64,000 nt of DNA, taken from Alicyclobacillus pomorum DSM 14955. Its GTDB lineage: Bacteria > Bacillota > Bacilli > Alicyclobacillales > Alicyclobacillaceae. The translations under genes were made by a program, and so were the position numbers. This document shows positions 44,191 through 51,368 of this stretch, piece by piece. Where the stretch lies: contig NZ_AXAR01000001.1 in the NCBI RefSeq assembly GCF_000472905.1, forward strand, positions 1-64,000, given 5' to 3'. Every line of letters starts with the position of its first letter. Position 1 is the stretch's first letter. The notes under the pieces were generated by a model. It searched no databases, had not been told where the DNA came from, and saw only the letters and a list, made by a program, of their open reading frames with translations.

Positions 44191-44205
44191 ATTCTGCAAA
44201 TCGCG
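44191..44205 (-). repeat. AGCGATTTGCAAAAT repeat, weak arm
   Basis: ATTCTGCAAATCGCG differs from the arm at two positions and lies 20 bases after the EcsC-like gene. Upstream GCGTCGTTTGCA can pair with it as a short degenerate hairpin. Confidence 0.5.
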
Positions 44206-44490
44206 ATTGGAAATCCACACACAGGTCTTTCCAATGTCATGTACTTCGCCTATAATAAATTTCGTTGCTCGGCACCCCATGTCGGGCATTCACTGTATAG
44301 CATCCCACGTATTCTATATTTTCCATGAGCAGCGGTTGACGTCTGCTCTTTTTCTTGCTCCTCAAGGTGCTGGCGTGCAGAAAGCGGAGCCGAGTGGAGA
44401 GACATAGTGGCTTTACCCACATGAGTGTCTGCGCGTTGCAAACGCCGAGTGAGTGAAAACATCAGAGAATGGATAAGGAGTTATTGCAAG

Positions 44491-45411
44491 ATGAGCGAGT
44501 TATCACGGACACGCACAGCATGGATGATTGCCTGTTTGGTGTTGATTTGGGGCCTAAGTTGGCCCATCTACAAAATGGCACTTCATGATACACCGCCCAT
44601 ATTGTTCGCTGGCTTGCGGTGCTTGCTCGGGGGACTTCTCCTGACAATTTTGGCACTGCCCAGGTACCGAAACATTCGATGGCAACAAACCTGGCACATC
44701 TATTTGATTTCAGCGTTGTTGAACGCGTTCCTGTTTTTTGTCCTGCAAACGGTCGGTCTTCAGTATTTGCCGTCGGGGTTATTTTCCGTGATTGTCTATT
44801 TGCAACCCGTTTTGGTTGGTTTGCTGGCATGGATTTGGCTCGGTGAGAGTATGTCCGTGTTGAAAATTGTTGGCCTTCTGCTTGGATTCGTGGGTGTGGC
44901 TTGTATTAGCATGGAAAGCCTGTCCGGTCAAATTTCCTGGGTGGGTATCTTGTTTGCTCTCGGTTCCGCCGTCAGTTGGGCGATGGGCACTGTGTATACC
45001 AAGAAAATTGCAGACGCCGTGGATGCGCTGTGGCTTGTGGCTGTCCAGTTCACCGTCGGGGGATTGGCCATGACAGCGTTCGGAACCGTTGTAGAACAAT
45101 GGACCCGCATTGGATGGGGGCATCCATCATATCTCATCGGGCTTGTGTATGGCGCGGTGTTTGGCGTCGCCATCGCTTGGCTCCTGTACTTTCGTCTCGT
45201 GACATCCGGTGAGGCCAGCAAGGTGGCGTCATTTACCTTTATGGTTCCGCTTGTGGCGGTATTGACGGGAACAGTCTTCCTTCATGAACCGTTTACGTTG
45301 AACTTGTTCGCGGGTATTGTGTTGATTGTGGTGAGTATTTACCTCGTGAACCGTCCCGCTCGGGCGGCACTGCGTCCGAAAAAACAGTCTGTCGAGGTAT
45401 TGCGTCACTAG
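44491..45411 (+). CDS. EamA-family drug/metabolite exporter
   Basis: About 306 residues with ten membrane helices in two EamA repeats (GLSWPIYKMALHDTPPILFAGLRCLLGGLLL opens repeat one, GILFALGSAVSWAMGTVYTKKI opens repeat two). Such proteins export amino acids, metabolites or drugs. AAGGAG lies 10 bases before the ATG at 44491. The longer frame from 44425 encodes a charged stretch that does not fit the family. Single gene with a good terminator. Confidence 0.92.
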   Translation: MSELSRTRTAWMIACLVLIWGLSWPIYKMALHDTPPILFAGLRCLLGGLLLTILALPRYRNIRWQQTWHIYLISALLNAFLFFVLQTVGLQYLPSGLFSVIVYLQPVLVGLLAWIWLGESMSVLKIVGLLLGFVGVACISMESLSGQISWVGILFALGSAVSWAMGTVYTKKIADAVDALWLVAVQFTVGGLAMTAFGTVVEQWTRIGWGHPSYLIGLVYGAVFGVAIAWLLYFRLVTSGEASKVASFTFMVPLVAVLTGTVFLHEPFTLNLFAGIVLIVVSIYLVNRPARAALRPKKQSVEVLRH

Positions 45412-45436
45412 AAAGATCACAAACGATATCGAGGGG

Positions 45437-45467
45437 GCGGTCACCGTGAATAGGTGACCGCTTTTTT
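45437..45467 (+). terminator. Intrinsic terminator after the EamA exporter
   Basis: GCGGTCACC and GGTGACCGC form a 9-bp stem with a 7-nt loop followed by six T. Confidence 0.92.
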
Positions 45468-45703
45468 CGCAAGCTCTCACTCTATCTCGGGAGAACACAA
45501 ATTTTCAATTTGGAAGTAGACTATTCATTCGCGTGAGTCGTCTTGCCTTGTTTGCCGCGATGTTGGCGTTCGCTGATGTCTATCATACTATCTCCCAGCA
45601 TCCATCTGGACCATAAATTGTCTGTTCAAAGGGCGCTTTACGGTCTAATATGGAGTCAAGCATACGTAATTTATAGAATATTGGAATGGGGAGGACGATG
45701 GTC

Positions 45704-47212
45704 ATGAAACGAAAAATTCTGTTCGCGACGGGTAGCGTGCTGCCGAACAACGGAAGCGGCTACTTTCCCCAAGACGTCCGGCGCTTGTACAACATCCCCG
45801 CTGATTTGGACGGGGCAGGACAGACCATCGGAATTCTGGAATACTCCAACGGCTACAACATTCAAGACGCACACAGCTTCTGGGCTGCCCATGGCATTAC
45901 GCCACCCCAGGTGGAGTTTGTAAGTGTCGATGGCACCCGAAACGACGGAGGTACCAGTCCTGACGATGAAGAGGCTTCCTTAGATTTGCAGTGGGCGGGG
46001 GCCATCGCACCCAAGGCGAAACTCGTAGTCTATGAAGCCAATGGCGGGGATACGTACCAGACCTTCGCCGATGCCGTGCTTGCAACGTTGCGGTACGTCC
46101 TTCAAGATACAAAGAATCATCCGTCCGTGCTGTCCATCTCCTACGGTGACGCAGAGTTGAATATTGGACAACAGGCGATGCAGGAGATTGCCGACGTGAT
46201 TCAGCAACTCAGCGCCAAAGGCGTGACGGTGTGCATTTCTTCGGGGGATCAGGGCGCGTATGGCATGCATGACACCCGTGGCCCGAGGGTCCAGCATGCG
46301 GATGCCCCAGCCAGTGCACCGTACGCCGTGGCCGTGGGCGGAACGTCTCTGCAACCGGACGGAACGGAGTCCGCTTGGACGTACAACGGTCCGGACAACG
46401 GGGGGGCAACCGGTGGAGGATTCAGTTCCTTTTTCCCAAGACCGGATTACCAGGCGAGTCTGGGCGTCGTTTCGCGAGGCATTCCAGACGTGTCCTTGAA
46501 CGCAGATCCAGCCACAGGATACCAGATCATCTTCCAAGGACAGCCCGCAGTGGTAGGGGGAACGTCTGTGTCCAGTCCCGTTTTCGCCGCCATTGTCGCG
46601 CTCGCCAATCAACGGAGAGCGCAGCTTGGACTAGCCCCTGTGGCCAATCTGACGGAGAAGTTGTACAGTAACCCGAAGAGCGCTGGATACCGGGATATCA
46701 CCGTAGGCAACAATTCATTCAACGGCGTCAAAGGCTATGACGCGGTACCAGGCTGGGATGCTTGTACCGGATGGGGATCGCTCGATGCTACGGCGTTCAT
46801 CAATTTTTTGGCGACCGAGGACCGTGGGGGAGCTACATCCACGACACTCCAGCGTCAACATGCACCGGTTGTCCACCTCCAAGCGGTCATCAAGACGGTT
46901 GAATCGGACAAGGTGGAGCACGGTGTATCCCATCACCACTTGCTGATTCACCGCATCGAGGTCCTTCAAAGTGACGGCGTGGATCCCTCAAGCATCAAAC
47001 CCGAATTGTTTTGTGCCATCCGCTATGGCGATTCGTTGGGACTACCAGGGCCCATTCCCGGTTTGCAGGCGGGACAGGCGATTGAACTGCAGGGCGAGTA
47101 CATCGATGAGAACCACATTTACCCCACTATCGGCAATCCGGGCGATCCGGTTCTCCACTTCACCCACCATCCGGTCGGGTTTGTCGTTTACCAAGGCAAA
47201 CGCTACGAGTAA
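45704..47212 (+). CDS. Sedolisin (S53) serine-carboxyl protease, without prodomain
   Basis: About 502 residues. The mature sedolisin domain starts almost at residue 20 (YFPQDVRRLYNIP). The catalytic Glu90 and Asp94 lie in DDEEASLDLQWAGAIAP, the oxyanion Asp182 in SSGDQGAYG, and the nucleophile Ser288 in GGTSVSSPVFAA. The calcium-site region YRDITVGNN and GWDACTGWG follow. This closely tracks kumamolisin of acid-loving Bacilli, which works at low pH and high temperature. Unlike kumamolisin there is neither a signal peptide nor the N-terminal prodomain of roughly 190 residues. About 130 extra residues follow the protease domain and match nothing I know. GGGAGG lies 9 bases before the ATG. Confidence 0.93.
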   Translation: MKRKILFATGSVLPNNGSGYFPQDVRRLYNIPADLDGAGQTIGILEYSNGYNIQDAHSFWAAHGITPPQVEFVSVDGTRNDGGTSPDDEEASLDLQWAGAIAPKAKLVVYEANGGDTYQTFADAVLATLRYVLQDTKNHPSVLSISYGDAELNIGQQAMQEIADVIQQLSAKGVTVCISSGDQGAYGMHDTRGPRVQHADAPASAPYAVAVGGTSLQPDGTESAWTYNGPDNGGATGGGFSSFFPRPDYQASLGVVSRGIPDVSLNADPATGYQIIFQGQPAVVGGTSVSSPVFAAIVALANQRRAQLGLAPVANLTEKLYSNPKSAGYRDITVGNNSFNGVKGYDAVPGWDACTGWGSLDATAFINFLATEDRGGATSTTLQRQHAPVVHLQAVIKTVESDKVEHGVSHHHLLIHRIEVLQSDGVDPSSIKPELFCAIRYGDSLGLPGPIPGLQAGQAIELQGEYIDENHIYPTIGNPGDPVLHFTHHPVGFVVYQGKRYE

Positions 47213-47286
47213 CAAGCTCGGTCGAGTGCCATTACCGTTTCGTACGGTTGCAGGTACGAGGCATTCGTAGTGAATTGCTGACGAAG

Positions 47287-47316
47287 GGGCGCCAGTGTAG
47301 ACTGGTGCCCTTTTTG
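47287..47316 (+). terminator. Intrinsic terminator after the sedolisin gene
   Basis: GGGCGCCAGT and ACTGGTGCCC form a 10-bp stem (with one mismatch/G-T pair) around GTAG, followed by TTTTTG. Confidence 0.88.
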
Positions 47317-47426
47317 TGCGGTGCCGAGCAGTTGAAAAGGACATTGCAAGCAACCGTCGTGGCGTGTATTATTCAGTTATACTTAGTAAGTGTAACGTTA
47401 TAATTTTGCTGCGGGAGGGACGTCGC

Positions 47427-47744
47427 ATGCCGAAACACGATGTAGGACGGTTCTCCGATGCGTCGTATTTGATACTGGCAAGTTTGGCGAGCGGACCGAA
47501 ACACGGATACGCGATGATGGAGGACATTCGGGAGTTTAGTGGCACGCATTTGGAACCGGGTACGTTGTATGGCGCGATTAGTCGGTTGGAGCAAAGAGGT
47601 CTCATCGAAGCGTGTGATTCCGAAGCGCGTCGAAGACCGTATCGAATTACAGCTTCCGGAATCCAGGTGCTCAAGGAACGCGTGGAAGTGTTGGAGCGCG
47701 TCGCTCATGTGGGGAAGGCAAGACTCCGAACGGTTGAGAGATAA
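47427..47744 (+). CDS. PadR-family transcriptional regulator
   Basis: 105 residues. SYLILASLASGPKHGYAMMEDIREFSGTHLEPGTLYGAISRLEQRGLIEA is the PadR winged helix, followed by RRRPYRITASGIQVLKERVE. PadR proteins are repressors of efflux, detoxification or envelope genes and often sit beside the gene they control. GGGAGGG lies 7 bases before the ATG. The next gene, 13 bases on, is broken. Confidence 0.93.
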   Translation: MPKHDVGRFSDASYLILASLASGPKHGYAMMEDIREFSGTHLEPGTLYGAISRLEQRGLIEACDSEARRRPYRITASGIQVLKERVEVLERVAHVGKARLRTVER

Positions 47745-47757
47745 GGGGGGACGTCCA

Positions 47758-48332
47758 GTGAAGACTCTTGCGAAGTGGTTGTTGAAGCTGTATCCACGAC
47801 AATGGCGTATCCGGTACCAGGACGAATTAACGTCCGTCATCGAAGCCCATCGTGTGACGCTGGTTACCTTTGTCGACTTGTGCATTGGAATCATCCATGC
47901 CTATTTCACGTATCCACGGGCAGGCTTGTGGAAATTTCGATTTGCTGTAGCAGCCATCGCAGCAGACAAACGGACATCGCAACCAGTCTGGATCCGTTTG
48001 TCATCGTGTACAACAATCATGGCGTTCCAATGGGGAGCTCGGGGTTGCTGGATGGACAAATTCCCATGTTACCGTCGGGCGTATTTGCATATACCAGGCA
48101 GCACGGTGAGGAAAAGGTCACTTGGCAACCTCGTCCTGGCGTGCGCATTGCGGCAGTGGTCGTGCAACATGCAGGAAAGAATCCGGGATTCGTATTGGTC
48201 GGTCGATCCTTGCGAGAAACGGAAGCCAGCGAGACGCTGTTGGAGATTGTGGTCGGATTATTTTGGGCCATCTCCATTGGTTTGGCGGGGACTGTGTTCG
48301 CGTGGAAATCTGTTCGACGCAATCCAGTGTAA
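47758..48332 (+). pseudogene. Broken PadR-linked gene, apparent fusion of two remnants by deletion
   Basis: A GTG at 47758 with AAGGGGGG upstream opens a frame with KTLAKWLLKLYPRQWRIRYQDELTSVIEAHRVTLVTFVDLCIG, typical of membrane proteins encoded behind padR genes, up to about FRFAVAAIAAD near 47970. The sensible reading frame then changes to DIATSLDPFVIVYNNHGVPMGSSGLLDG...PGVRIAAVVVQ...FVLVGRSLRETEASE and one membrane helix, ending at 48332. That second half resembles a separate extracytoplasmic domain family. I infer a deletion that joined the start of one gene to the end of another, out of frame. A single frameshift in one gene is the alternative. Confidence 0.6.
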
Positions 48333-48523
48333 CCAGATATAAGTCGAACCTGGAGTTCCTTTCCACCGTTTCCGGATGGTAGTCCACCGGAATGGTACCT
48401 GTGGATAACTTGTCATAAATCGCTCATTCGGGCTCGTTCCATAAACACAGATAACGATTACAATGAACACTGTCGGAGATAGACTAGGAATCATTCCTCA
48501 GGTACAAAAGGAGAGGGTACTTC

Positions 48524-49159
48524 ATGCGTCGTTGTTGGAAGCGATTCTCTGCGATGTTTGCCTCAGTCGCCGCATGTATGGTTGCGTTTGCGGGGATTGC
48601 GAGCGCGCACGTCACCGTCTGGCCGCAGACGTCCACGGTTGGTGCGTGGGAAAAGTACACCATGCGCGTACCCACAGAAAAGGACGTCCCAACCGTCAAG
48701 GTTGTGTTGAAAATCCCGAATGGGGTAACGTTTGAACAGTATGAGGCGGTTCCCGGGTGGTCGGTAACAGAACAGAAGGATGCGTCCGGTAACGTAACAA
48801 CGGTAACCTGGACAGCGACATCGGGCGGCATTGCCCCGGGCCAGTTTGCGGAGTTTCCTTTTGTCGCTCAAAACCCAAAAACACCAGAAGACGCTGCGTG
48901 GAACGCATTCCAGTACTACAAGGACGGTTCCATCGTAGAGTGGACGGGTGACAAAAATTCAGAGACGCCTCACTCCATCACGACCATCATGGCAGCATCG
49001 GCCAATACGCCGAGTGCTACAACGGGCACCGTTTCACCAGCTCCATCCACGAGCACAAGCAAGTCATCCACGTGGTTACCTACCACGCTCTCTATCGTTG
49101 CCATTCTGCTATCGATTGGATCTATCTTTGTCTCAGCACGTTCAAAACGGAAAAACTAA
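48524..49159 (+). CDS. YcnI-like copper-binding protein (DUF1775)
   Basis: 211 residues. A signal peptide ends at SASA-type FAGIASA, so cleavage would expose HVTVWPQ. In YcnI proteins that N-terminal histidine forms a monohistidine copper brace. The DUF1775 core follows (about 30-155, with VTFEQYEAVPGWSV and PGQFAEFPFVAQNP), then a Ser/Thr/Pro-rich spacer, one C-terminal membrane helix (LSIVAILLSIGSIFV) and SARSKRKN. In Bacillus, YcnI sits with the copper importer YcnJ and the regulator YcnK, but neither is here. AAAGGAGAGGG precedes the ATG. Confidence 0.9.
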   Translation: MRRCWKRFSAMFASVAACMVAFAGIASAHVTVWPQTSTVGAWEKYTMRVPTEKDVPTVKVVLKIPNGVTFEQYEAVPGWSVTEQKDASGNVTTVTWTATSGGIAPGQFAEFPFVAQNPKTPEDAAWNAFQYYKDGSIVEWTGDKNSETPHSITTIMAASANTPSATTGTVSPAPSTSTSKSSTWLPTTLSIVAILLSIGSIFVSARSKRKN

Positions 49160-49176
49160 AGTTCCACAATAGATTG

Positions 49177-49206
49177 GAAGGGGGTAAAATCCCCCTTCTT
49201 TCTTTT
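49177..49206 (+). terminator. Intrinsic terminator after the YcnI-like gene
   Basis: GAAGGGGG and CCCCCTTC form an 8-bp stem around TAAAAT, followed by TTTCTTTT. Confidence 0.92.
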
Positions 49207-49244
49207 CCAAGAACGAACTGGCACTCGAAGAGCCGTTTATATTG

Positions 49245-49296
49245 AGCGATTTGCAAAATTCCCCAAGCGTTGTCCGTCGTGATTTTGCAAATCGCT
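49245..49296 (+). repeat. 52-bp inverted-repeat element, type copy (AGCGATTTGCAAAAT family)
   Basis: The left arm AGCGATTTGCAAAAT and its exact complement ATTTTGCAAATCGCT flank a 22-nt centre that contains AAGCGT and CCGTCGT. The copy at 60882-60933, read on the other strand, matches at 45 of 52 positions including 16 of 22 in the centre. It lies between the YcnI terminator and the 3' end of the convergent ABC gene. As RNA it would form a 15-bp stem. Each arm also contains a near-palindrome, ATTTGCAAAA. Confidence 0.85.
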
Positions 49297-49314
49297 GGCG
49301 TGAAAACTCAGAGA

Positions 49315-50103
49315 TTATGCAATCACGTGAACCCAAGGCCGATTCGCTTGCCACGCCACGTCCACTTCTACGTCGAACGCTTTCGACAGCAACACGCTGG
49401 TCAGAACATGCCCCTTCTCACCGCTCGCAAGTACCTTGCCTTGCTTCAACACGAGTGTGTGGCTGAACAGGGGCAAGACTTCCTCGGGATGATGTGTCAC
49501 ATACAACAATGTTGGGCCGTGGTTCTGTTTGTACAGCGACTCGATGGTTCTCAGCAACGTTTCACGTGCCTTGATGTCCAGTCCAGTACAAGGCTCATCC
49601 AGAATGAGCAGTTCGGGCTTCGCCATCCATGCCCTGGCTATCAGGATGCGCTGCTTCTCGCCCTGGGACAGGATGTGGAATGGTTGGTCGGCGAGATGAA
49701 CGCACTGAAACATTTCAAGAATCTCCAATGCTTGCTTGTCGTCGTCCTCCGATTTGTCTGCCCACATCCCGATGGAGGCATATTTTCCACTGATCACGAC
49801 ATCCAGCGCGCGTTCCTCGGGGCGAGATTGATGGACGCGCTCCGTCATGGACGAACTGACCCAACCAATTTTCTTCCTGAGCTCCGCCATGTTGACACGG
49901 CCAAACGTTTCTCCGAGAACCTCAACGGTGCCTGTGGTCGGCCATACATACCCGTTGACGATGTTGAGGAGCGTCGTCTTGCCGGCTCCGTTGCTGCCAA
50001 TGATAGCCCAGTGTTGACCCGGTTCTACCGTCCAATTCAGATCTTGCAATATGGTGGTTTGGCCTCGCCTGCAAGAAACAGATTCCATTCGAATGATGCT
50101 CAT
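49315..50103 (-). CDS. ABC transporter ATP-binding protein (YlmA-like)
   Basis: 262 residues, one ABC domain: Walker A GSNGAGKTTLL, signature LSQGEKQR, Walker B LLILDEPCTGLD and switch histidine VTHHPEE. WTVEPGQHWAIIGSNGAGK and the VNMAELRKKIGWVSSSM stretch are typical of YlmA. No permease gene is adjacent, so the partner is elsewhere or absent. On its upstream side (minus strand) an AT-rich stretch includes GATAATGATA, half of a Fur-box-like sequence, too weak to call. Confidence 0.9.
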   Translation of the reverse strand: MSIIRMESVSCRRGQTTILQDLNWTVEPGQHWAIIGSNGAGKTTLLNIVNGYVWPTTGTVEVLGETFGRVNMAELRKKIGWVSSSMTERVHQSRPEERALDVVISGKYASIGMWADKSEDDDKQALEILEMFQCVHLADQPFHILSQGEKQRILIARAWMAKPELLILDEPCTGLDIKARETLLRTIESLYKQNHGPTLLYVTHHPEEVLPLFSHTLVLKQGKVLASGEKGHVLTSVLLSKAFDVEVDVAWQANRPWVHVIA

Positions 50104-50290
50104 GGTTGTACGGAACTCCTCTCATTTCTGTGACAGATGAAAAACCGCCACGGTGACACTCGAATAATTCGAATACTTTCGTTTATTGTATCTCGATTTG
50201 ATAATGATAGGAAAGCTATTCGCCTGGCTGGATATACATCCAGTTGTGTGTCTACATGAAGGCGCGTGGATGACAGACACGGAAAGCAGG

Positions 50291-50326
50291 AAAAAGCCTG
50301 CTGGCACTCCACCAACAGGCTTTTTT
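50291..50326 (-). terminator. Intrinsic terminator after the thioesterase gene
   Basis: AAGCCTG-C-TGG pairs with CCA-A-CAGGCTT around a 7-8-nt loop. The minus strand then reads TTTTTCC and the plus strand TTTTTT, so it can work in both directions. Confidence 0.85.
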
Positions 50327-50373
50327 AGAAGCGGTTGAGGGGGGCATGGAGAACATCCCACCCGCACCGTGTA

Positions 50374-50892
50374 TCATATCTCGTCCCAAAATTTGTCGAC
50401 GGTGAGGTGTGCAGCGAGCCTTTTACTCTCCTCACGGTGACGCTTTCGCAATTCAGCGCGAGCCGGTGCCGTTTCATACAGTTTCTTTTCTTCCTCGGTT
50501 TCTGGAATGACTTTCGGGACCCGCATCGGCTTCCCGTTCTCGTCGAGGGCAACGAAGGTTAGGAACGCCGTGGCAGCCACCCTGCGCTCCCCAGATTTCA
50601 AATCCTCCGCTACGACCTTAACGAAGATTTCCATCGAAGTGGTGCCTGTCCACGAGACATAGGACGACAGACACACGGAATCTGTTTGCCGTATGGGTGA
50701 AAGAAAGTCCACCGAGTCTGTGGAAGCGGTGACGACTTCTGCGCGTGCGTGACGAGATGCGGAAATGGAGGCAACATCGTCGATATACGCCATGAGCTTG
50801 CCCCCGAACAACGTATTGTGGTCATTCAAGTCTGGGGGAAACACGCGGCTGATTTTTACACATCGGGACTCTCTACACTTCTTCGCTTCCAA
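50374..50892 (-). CDS. Acyl-CoA thioesterase (hotdog fold, YkhA-like)
   Basis: About 172 residues. RVFPPDLNDHNTLFGGKLMAYIDDVASISASRHAR is the catalytic hotdog helix region with the conserved Asn/Asp, followed by TDSVDFLSPIRQTDSV and the late AATAFLTFVALDENGKP. It hydrolyses acyl-CoA esters, probably as part of membrane-lipid or CoA homeostasis. A TTG at 50892 with GAGGTG about 8 bases upstream gives the family length; the frame extends 38 codons more without support. Confidence 0.9.
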   Translation of the reverse strand: MEAKKCRESRCVKISRVFPPDLNDHNTLFGGKLMAYIDDVASISASRHARAEVVTASTDSVDFLSPIRQTDSVCLSSYVSWTGTTSMEIFVKVVAEDLKSGERRVAATAFLTFVALDENGKPMRVPKVIPETEEEKKLYETAPARAELRKRHREESKRLAAHLTVDKFWDEI

Positions 50893-51076
50893 TGGATTCA
50901 CCTCAGGTACCAATATTACCACATTCTGAAACATAATATGCAAAGGTCCATCTCTCTGGCAGATGGACAACAGTTCTATTATAAGCCCTGGCGAAAGACC
51001 CCCCAAACGTGACGAAGGGATGGGAAGAGCACGTGAGCGTTTTCGTGGCAGGCAGACTACTTCACTTGAAATTCAA

Positions 51077-51105
51077 TTGACAGAAGAGGAAGGGAATGTT
51101 AAAGT
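51077..51105 (+). promoter_or_regulatory. Sigma-A promoter of the leader-bmrCD-like operon
   Basis: A perfect TTGACA is separated by 17 bases from TAAAGT. Transcription would start near 51112, about 34 bases before the leader open frame, which fits the ribosome binding site at 51128. Confidence 0.6.
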
Positions 51106-51145
51106 CAGCGAAGAGGATGTAACGTTGAAAGGAGGTCTCATTCCC

Positions 51146-51235
51146 ATGATCAAGCGACTCATCCTTTGGAGGACGCAGTGGATTCTTGCGGACAACTACA
51201 TATATGGGGATGTGACCGAGGGAGTACGTTCATAA
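51146..51235 (+). CDS. Leader peptide of 29 residues before the bmrCD-like genes
   Basis: AAAGGAGGT lies 10 bases before an ATG that opens a 29-codon frame, MIKRLILWRTQWILADNYIYGDVTEGVRS. The upstream frame that continues into it begins before the predicted promoter and is not supported. In Bacillus subtilis the small bmrB reading frame precedes bmrC and bmrD, and its translation controls them by attenuation when ribosome-targeting drugs are present. This frame has the same position, but the name is not carried over because I cannot compare the sequences. Confidence 0.65.
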   Translation: MIKRLILWRTQWILADNYIYGDVTEGVRS

Positions 51236-51266
51236 CGGTTCAGCGCAACCAATGACACTGAAGATT

Positions 51267-51296
51267 ACGCAGGTCACGTCCGTTCGTGACCTGCGT
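51267..51296 (+). other. 12-bp hairpin in the bmrCD-like leader
   Basis: ACGCAGGTCACG and CGTGACCTGCGT pair perfectly around TCCGTT, 32 bases after the leader stop codon. The 3' arm includes CCTGCG (51290-51295), which can also pair with CGCAGG at 51329-51334 inside the terminator. The two structures may therefore exclude each other. Confidence 0.75.
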
Positions 51297-51318
51297 TTCT
51301 GATTTTGAGAGGCATCGA

Positions 51319-51349
51319 AGGTATGTCGCGCAGGCGGCATACCTTTTTT
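51319..51349 (+). terminator. Leader terminator (attenuator) before bmrC-like gene
   Basis: AGGTATGTCGC and GCGGCATACCT pair (one G-T) around a short loop and are followed by TTTTTT. It ends 20 bases before the transporter start codon and after the promoter, so it would stop most transcripts unless disrupted. Confidence 0.8.
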
Positions 51350-51368
51350 ATGTGGAGGGTTTGGATGC

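Noticed and set aside
50195-50215. Fur-box-like GATAATGATA upstream of the YlmA-like gene
   Set aside because: Only about half of the 19-base consensus is present and the second half does not match.
50963-51145. Longer frame reading into the 29-codon leader
   Set aside because: Its start lies upstream of the best promoter, so it would not be on the transcript, and the composition is charged and repetitive.
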